This document shows positions 12,291 to 15,753 of a stretch of DNA of 15,753 nucleotides, piece by piece (positions within the stretch are counted from its first letter, which is position 1; each line of letters begins with the position of its first letter). A program made the translations under genes and the position numbers. The notes under the pieces are model-generated. The model saw only the letters and a program-made list of their open reading frames with translations. It did not search any database and was not told where the DNA came from. Source of the DNA: Oscillospiraceae bacterium (GTDB taxonomy: Bacteria; Bacillota_A; Clostridia; Oscillospirales; Oscillospiraceae); assembly GCA_017550765.1 (NCBI GenBank), contig JAFZOC010000293.1, forward strand, positions 1 through 15,753. The letters are read 5' to 3'.

Positions 12291-13610
12291 TCACGGTCTC
12301 TTCCTGATCCTGTCGAGCAGCTCCTCCATGGCCTGCGCATCGGCCCCGCTCGGCGTCTCCTCCATCCGGTAGCGGGCGCTCTCATAGATCCGCGTGAGCT
12401 CGGAGAGGGTCGGGGGATCTGCGACAGAACGTTTCTCCGCGCGGCGTCGGATCTCGCCGCAGGTGTCCGTCCTGCCGACCCGCACCCGGCGTTTGCCCAG
12501 ACAGCGCAGGAAAGCGCCGTACAGATACCGTATCCGCTCGCGGGGATCGCCGCTCCTTCGCTTCGGTCTTCCCTTGCGGCCCGACTCTTCCTGCGGCGGG
12601 AGCGCTTCGCGCGTCTCGTTGGGGTATCCGCTCCCCCGGTCGTTGCTGTGCCCCCGGAGCTCCAGGACCAGTTTGCGGATCTGCCGCGCAAGGATATAGA
12701 GCAGGACCAGCGCCGTTGCCGCGATGAAGATATAGGCGATCGTGAGCGTCAGGTCGTCCCCTTCGAAATAGTAGTGCTCCACCGCCTCTTCCGCGGGCTC
12801 GAGCATCGGCAGCTGCTGCGGGTCCACCGTCTCCATGGGAGGCAGCGTCTCCTCCGCCCGCCGATCCGGAAGGGGCGTCGAACGCAGGAGGGCAAGGAGC
12901 AGCCGCCCGAGAGCGCGGGCCAGCGGCCGCAGCACGTCGTCGAGCAGGAAGGAGGAGGCTTTCGCCAGATAGACGAAGGGGTCCGCCGCGAAGACCAGCG
13001 CGACGACGGCGGCAAAGATCAGCGCGTCCCGCAGCTGGCGGCGACGGAAGGCCTGCTCGTCGACCATGCCCGGTTGCGCGCGAAGACCGCGCAGGAGCAT
13101 GACGCCGGACCCGAGCAGCACGACCGCGTAGGGCACGATGCCGCTCACGGCCAGGCTCACGGCCTCGCCCCGCGCGGAGCTCTCTCCGTCCCGATAGATG
13201 CCGGTCAGCGTCGCAAGACAGACGAAGCCGATCAGGATCAGGAGCGCGACCGCCGTGAACTCGTACTTCGCCATAAAGTCACTGTGGGTCGTCCTGTGCC
13301 GCAGGCTCGAACGGAACACCGCCGCCGCGCCGATCCCCAGAAGGTGGATCAGCCAGTAGAGCGTCGGGCTGTGCCAGAGCGCGAGCGGCAGGAAGCCCAG
13401 CATCGCCGTCACGGCGCCGATCGCCATGCACAGCCGCTCTTTCCCGGCCAGCCGTCCGGATACGCCAGGCAGCAGGGAGAGCAGCAACCCCAGATACAGG
13501 CAGAAGAACGCCAGGAACGGCATCCTGGCCCTGGCGATCAGGACGCCGAACAGGGTCAGGCAGAGATAGACGAGGGTCGTGGAAAATGCCGTCCGGAAGA
13601 AGCGGTTCAT
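12291..13610 (-). CDS. Multi-pass membrane protein with C-terminal DUF4129-like domain
   Basis: A 439-residue protein of unknown biochemical role. About seven hydrophobic spans fill residues 10-213 and a further one lies at 289-309. The region between them (245-285) is Pro/Glu-rich and probably outside the cell. After the last span a basic linker (320-358) leads to the cytoplasmic end. RERIRYLYGAFLRCLG (357-372), then TDTCGEIRRRAE and LTRIYESARYRMEE (405-418), resemble the DUF4129 domain. That domain usually sits at the C terminus of transglutaminase-like membrane proteins or in small proteins beside MoxR/DUF58 genes. No transglutaminase Cys-His-Asp core is present. The start ATG overlaps the DUF58 stop (ATGA) with GGAGG 7 nt upstream, which indicates translational coupling. 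Confidence 0.8.
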   Translation of the reverse strand: MNRFFRTAFSTTLVYLCLTLFGVLIARARMPFLAFFCLYLGLLLSLLPGVSGRLAGKERLCMAIGAVTAMLGFLPLALWHSPTLYWLIHLLGIGAAAVFRSSLRHRTTHSDFMAKYEFTAVALLILIGFVCLATLTGIYRDGESSARGEAVSLAVSGIVPYAVVLLGSGVMLLRGLRAQPGMVDEQAFRRRQLRDALIFAAVVALVFAADPFVYLAKASSFLLDDVLRPLARALGRLLLALLRSTPLPDRRAEETLPPMETVDPQQLPMLEPAEEAVEHYYFEGDDLTLTIAYIFIAATALVLLYILARQIRKLVLELRGHSNDRGSGYPNETREALPPQEESGRKGRPKRRSGDPRERIRYLYGAFLRCLGKRRVRVGRTDTCGEIRRRAEKRSVADPPTLSELTRIYESARYRMEETPSGADAQAMEELLDRIRKRP

Positions 13611-14722
13611 GCTCTCGCCTCCTCTCCCTTCGACGGGCCGGAGCCGTCCAGCCCCAGCCGGTCGACGAACAGGGGGACGATCCGCCCGCCCCTGAGCTCC
13701 TGCGCCCGGTCCAGCGCGCGTTCCACGCGCCGATCGCAGTGCGTCGACAGGAAAACGATCGTTTCGCAGCGCTGGTCGCCGGAGCAGACGGCGTGGATCA
13801 GCTCTTCGACGGGAGCGATGCTGCCCCCTTTCGCAGAGCCGAGCGCATAGAGGATCTTTCGGAAGGATCCGCCCATCCCCCCGCTGCTGGAGAAGCCGGA
13901 CAGCTCCTCCCGGAGCGGCGCGTTCGTCACCAGCTGATAGCCGATGTCCCGCTGCTCCAGGTCCTCGCATACGGTCCGGGCCAGGGAGAAGCACAGCTCC
14001 AGCTGTTCGAGATACGCGTCGAAGTCCCCGTGGATATCCGTATCCAGCGCGATCAGCACCGCGCGCTGCCAGACCGGATCGTACTGCTTGACGATCAGCT
14101 CGCTGTGCGCGGCGCTCTGCTTCCAGCTGATCTGCCGCATCGGTTCCGTGCCGGTATATCCGCGATACCCGCAGACGGAGATCGGGTCCTCCAGCAGCCG
14201 TTTCTTCCGCGCCAGGTCGTCCAGCGCGTCGGAAAAGGTCTCCGGCAGCGCCGCTCTTTCCAGCCTCGCCGGATAGATGACGATCCTGCTGTCGTTCTCC
14301 ATGCGATAGGCGTATTCGTGGAAGCCCAGGACGTCCCCCGCAAAAAAGTCGGCGTAGGAGAAGCAGTATTCCCCCCGTCGCGCGATCGACGCGCGGAGAC
14401 TGCGCTTGACCTGCTGATGCCCGCGCAGCAGGACCGTGCTGTAGTAGACGCGGTGTTCCTTGGTCAGCCACTTGACGTTGAAGCGCTCCGCCTCCCGCAC
14501 ATCCAGCTCTCTGGGGAAATGCTCCTCGATGCGGATGGCGGGGGAGGGGCGCAGGCCATGGTTGGCCACGTCGCTGAGCACAAGGAACTCTTCCCCCGGC
14601 TCGCAGGCGCGGACCGAGGGTCGGCAGCTATAGCGTATGTTCTGGTGGTCGGCGGCTCTGCGCAGCGAGAGCCACTGGAGCCCCAGCGCGACCAGAACGA
14701 CGATGACGAAGAAAGTCAGCAT
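13607..14722 (-). CDS. DUF58 domain-containing membrane-anchored protein
   Basis: A 371-residue protein. One hydrophobic span (2-19) is followed by a beta-rich stretch (about 25-150). The DUF58 signature follows as GYRGYTGTEPMRQISWKQSA (185-204) and SELIVKQYDP (207-216), the conserved Y-x-x-G-[DT]-x-x-R-x-I-x-W-K-x-SA pattern. The rest (about 217-345) has the alternating strands of a von Willebrand A-like fold (AVLIALDTDIHG; TIVFLSTHCDRR), but a complete metal-site DxSxS is not seen: the position reads DTDIH. DUF58 proteins work with MoxR ATPases, probably in assembling or folding envelope complexes. It follows the MoxR gene by 17 nt without a strong ribosome binding site, so translation may be coupled. 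It overlaps the next gene by 4 nt. Confidence 0.87.
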   Translation of the reverse strand: MLTFFVIVVLVALGLQWLSLRRAADHQNIRYSCRPSVRACEPGEEFLVLSDVANHGLRPSPAIRIEEHFPRELDVREAERFNVKWLTKEHRVYYSTVLLRGHQQVKRSLRASIARRGEYCFSYADFFAGDVLGFHEYAYRMENDSRIVIYPARLERAALPETFSDALDDLARKKRLLEDPISVCGYRGYTGTEPMRQISWKQSAAHSELIVKQYDPVWQRAVLIALDTDIHGDFDAYLEQLELCFSLARTVCEDLEQRDIGYQLVTNAPLREELSGFSSSGGMGGSFRKILYALGSAKGGSIAPVEELIHAVCSGDQRCETIVFLSTHCDRRVERALDRAQELRGGRIVPLFVDRLGLDGSGPSKGEEARA

Positions 14723-14739
14723 GTGGCGCGATGGGCGGA

Positions 14740-15681
14740 TCAGACTTCCGTCGGCACGGGGATCTCTTCCAGCATCCCCGCAAAGAGAGCGCCGGCCCTC
14801 TCGCTGTCGACAGCGGTCCGGTAATACAGGCGGTGCGCCAGCACATAGGGCGCAAGGGTCTTGACGTCGTCCGGCGTGACGTAGGTCCGGCCCTGGAAGG
14901 CCGCATAGACGCGGGCCGCCTTCGTGAGCGCGATCGTGCCGCGCGGCGAAGCGCCGATGTTGACCTGCGCGTCGTTCCGCGTCCTCTCGATGATGTCCAT
15001 GAGGTATCCCATCACCGGCGCGCTCATCTCGATCCCGTCGATCGCCCCGCGCAGTCTCAGCGTCTCTTCCGCGGTGACCATCGGCCGGATCTGCTCGATG
15101 ATATCCTCCGTGTCGCCGCGCAGCGCGACGCCGATCTCCTCCTGGCGCTGCATATAGCCGAGCTCCAGGCGCATCATGAAGCGGTCCATCTGCGCTTCGG
15201 GCAGCGGGAAGGTGCCGTAGGACTCGATCGGGTTCTGCGTCGCCGCGACCAGGAAAGTCGCGCTCAGCTGCCGTGTCTCGCCATCCACGGAGACCTGCCG
15301 TTCCGCCATGGCCTCCAGCAGGCTCGACTGCGTCCGCGGCGTCGCGCGGTTGATCTCGTCGGCGAGCACCAGGTCCGCGAAGACCGGGCCGGGGCGGAAC
15401 TCGAACTCGCCCGTCTTCATGTTATAGAAATGGATGCCGGTGACGTCGCTGGGCATCACGTCCGGCGTGAACTGGATCCGTTTGAAGCTCCCGCCGCAGG
15501 CCCTGGCGAAGGCGCGGAACAGCATGGTCTTGCCGGTCCCCGGCACATCCTCCAGGAGGATATGCCCGCCGCAGAGATAACACACGGCGATCAGAGCGAT
15601 CTCCCGCTTCTTTCCGACGATGGCGCGCGAACAGGCTCCGACCAGGCGGTCGCGATAGGAAACGAAGGCTGTAACGTCCAT
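14740..15681 (-). CDS. MoxR family AAA+ ATPase
   Basis: A 313-residue cytoplasmic AAA+ ATPase, thought to act as a chaperone that remodels or loads metal ions into partner proteins. Walker A is EDVPGTGKT (44-52, Lys51) and Walker B LVLADEIN (104-111, Asp108, Glu109). Sensor 1 lies in AATQNPIE (146-153), an arginine-finger candidate in MDRF (Arg167), and sensor 2 in ASPRGT (Arg247). The C-terminal lid domain has the usual VTPDDVKTLAPYVLAHR (268-284). The ATG at 15679-15681 has GGAGGG 6 nt upstream; the open frame to the window edge adds 24 residues without family resemblance. It is the first gene of the MoxR-DUF58-DUF4129 set in the window. The last 72 bases before the edge show no other gene, and the promoter probably lies outside. 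Confidence 0.94.
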   Translation of the reverse strand: MDVTAFVSYRDRLVGACSRAIVGKKREIALIAVCYLCGGHILLEDVPGTGKTMLFRAFARACGGSFKRIQFTPDVMPSDVTGIHFYNMKTGEFEFRPGPVFADLVLADEINRATPRTQSSLLEAMAERQVSVDGETRQLSATFLVAATQNPIESYGTFPLPEAQMDRFMMRLELGYMQRQEEIGVALRGDTEDIIEQIRPMVTAEETLRLRGAIDGIEMSAPVMGYLMDIIERTRNDAQVNIGASPRGTIALTKAARVYAAFQGRTYVTPDDVKTLAPYVLAHRLYYRTAVDSERAGALFAGMLEEIPVPTEV

Positions 15682-15753
15682 GGCTCTCCCTCCGAGAATT
15701 CTTCGATCCTCCAGCTCCTCTCCCCCCCGCGGGAGGACGGATCTCGATCCCAC

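Noticed and set aside
11493..13850. 785-codon + strand open frame across the radical SAM, DUF4129 and DUF58 genes
   Set aside because: It spans three well-supported minus-strand genes and the gap between two of them. Its translation is low-complexity Arg/Pro/Gln-rich.
13611..14471. Long minus-strand extension of the DUF4129-like frame to 14471
   Set aside because: It overlaps the DUF58 gene, which has clear family motifs. The ATGA overlap and GGAGG at 13610 mark the real start.

Overview
This is a GC-rich, gene-dense bacterial chromosomal window. It most likely comes from a high-GC Clostridia (Oscillospirales-like Firmicute). That placement is an inference from AGGAGG-type ribosome binding sites, a HrcA/CIRCE-type operator, the mix of families (small Hsp20, YwaF-like membrane protein, SPL-like radical SAM) and strong GC bias at third codon positions. 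I recognise no phage, plasmid, CRISPR, rRNA or tRNA genes. Fourteen protein genes are supported: two on the + strand, one of the minus-strand genes apparently frameshifted at its 5' end. Most long opposite-strand ORFs are high-GC shadows.

Layout. (a) 49-678: a heat-shock module on the minus strand, with CIRCE operator, consensus promoter, hsp20 and a rho-independent terminator. (b) 811-2958: three minus-strand enzymes (an Ntn amidohydrolase of the choloylglycine-hydrolase type, a GNAT acetyltransferase with a TTG start, and a membrane-anchored alpha/beta hydrolase). They are probably read from a promoter at about 3013-3041. (c) 3222-5659: two + strand hydrolases, a secreted class-3-type lipase with a strong terminator and a tricorn-type S41 peptidase. 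Between them a strong minus-strand promoter runs almost directly into a minus-strand terminator, a candidate short RNA of about 57 nt. (d) 5799-9776: a minus-strand run made of an M13 zinc metallopeptidase, a frameshifted hypothetical gene, a YwaF-like membrane protein and a hypothetical coiled-coil protein. It ends at a perfect 20-bp inverted repeat lacking a U-run. (e) 9898-10060: a 163-bp AT-richer, nearly full-length palindrome with perfect 16-bp ends and flanking TA, a MITE-like element abutting the next gene's stop codon. (f) 10060-12173: a YcaQ/AlkX-type DNA glycosylase preceded by an SPL-like radical SAM protein, a possible DNA-repair pair. (g) 12291-15681: a MoxR ATPase, DUF58 and DUF4129-like membrane protein operon, with no transglutaminase inside the window.

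No single cassette stands out as a clear new defence or biosynthetic system. The items most worth a second look are the orphan promoter-terminator unit at 4209-4300, the palindromic element at 9898-10060, the homopolymer frameshift near 7725, and the glycosylase/radical-SAM pair.
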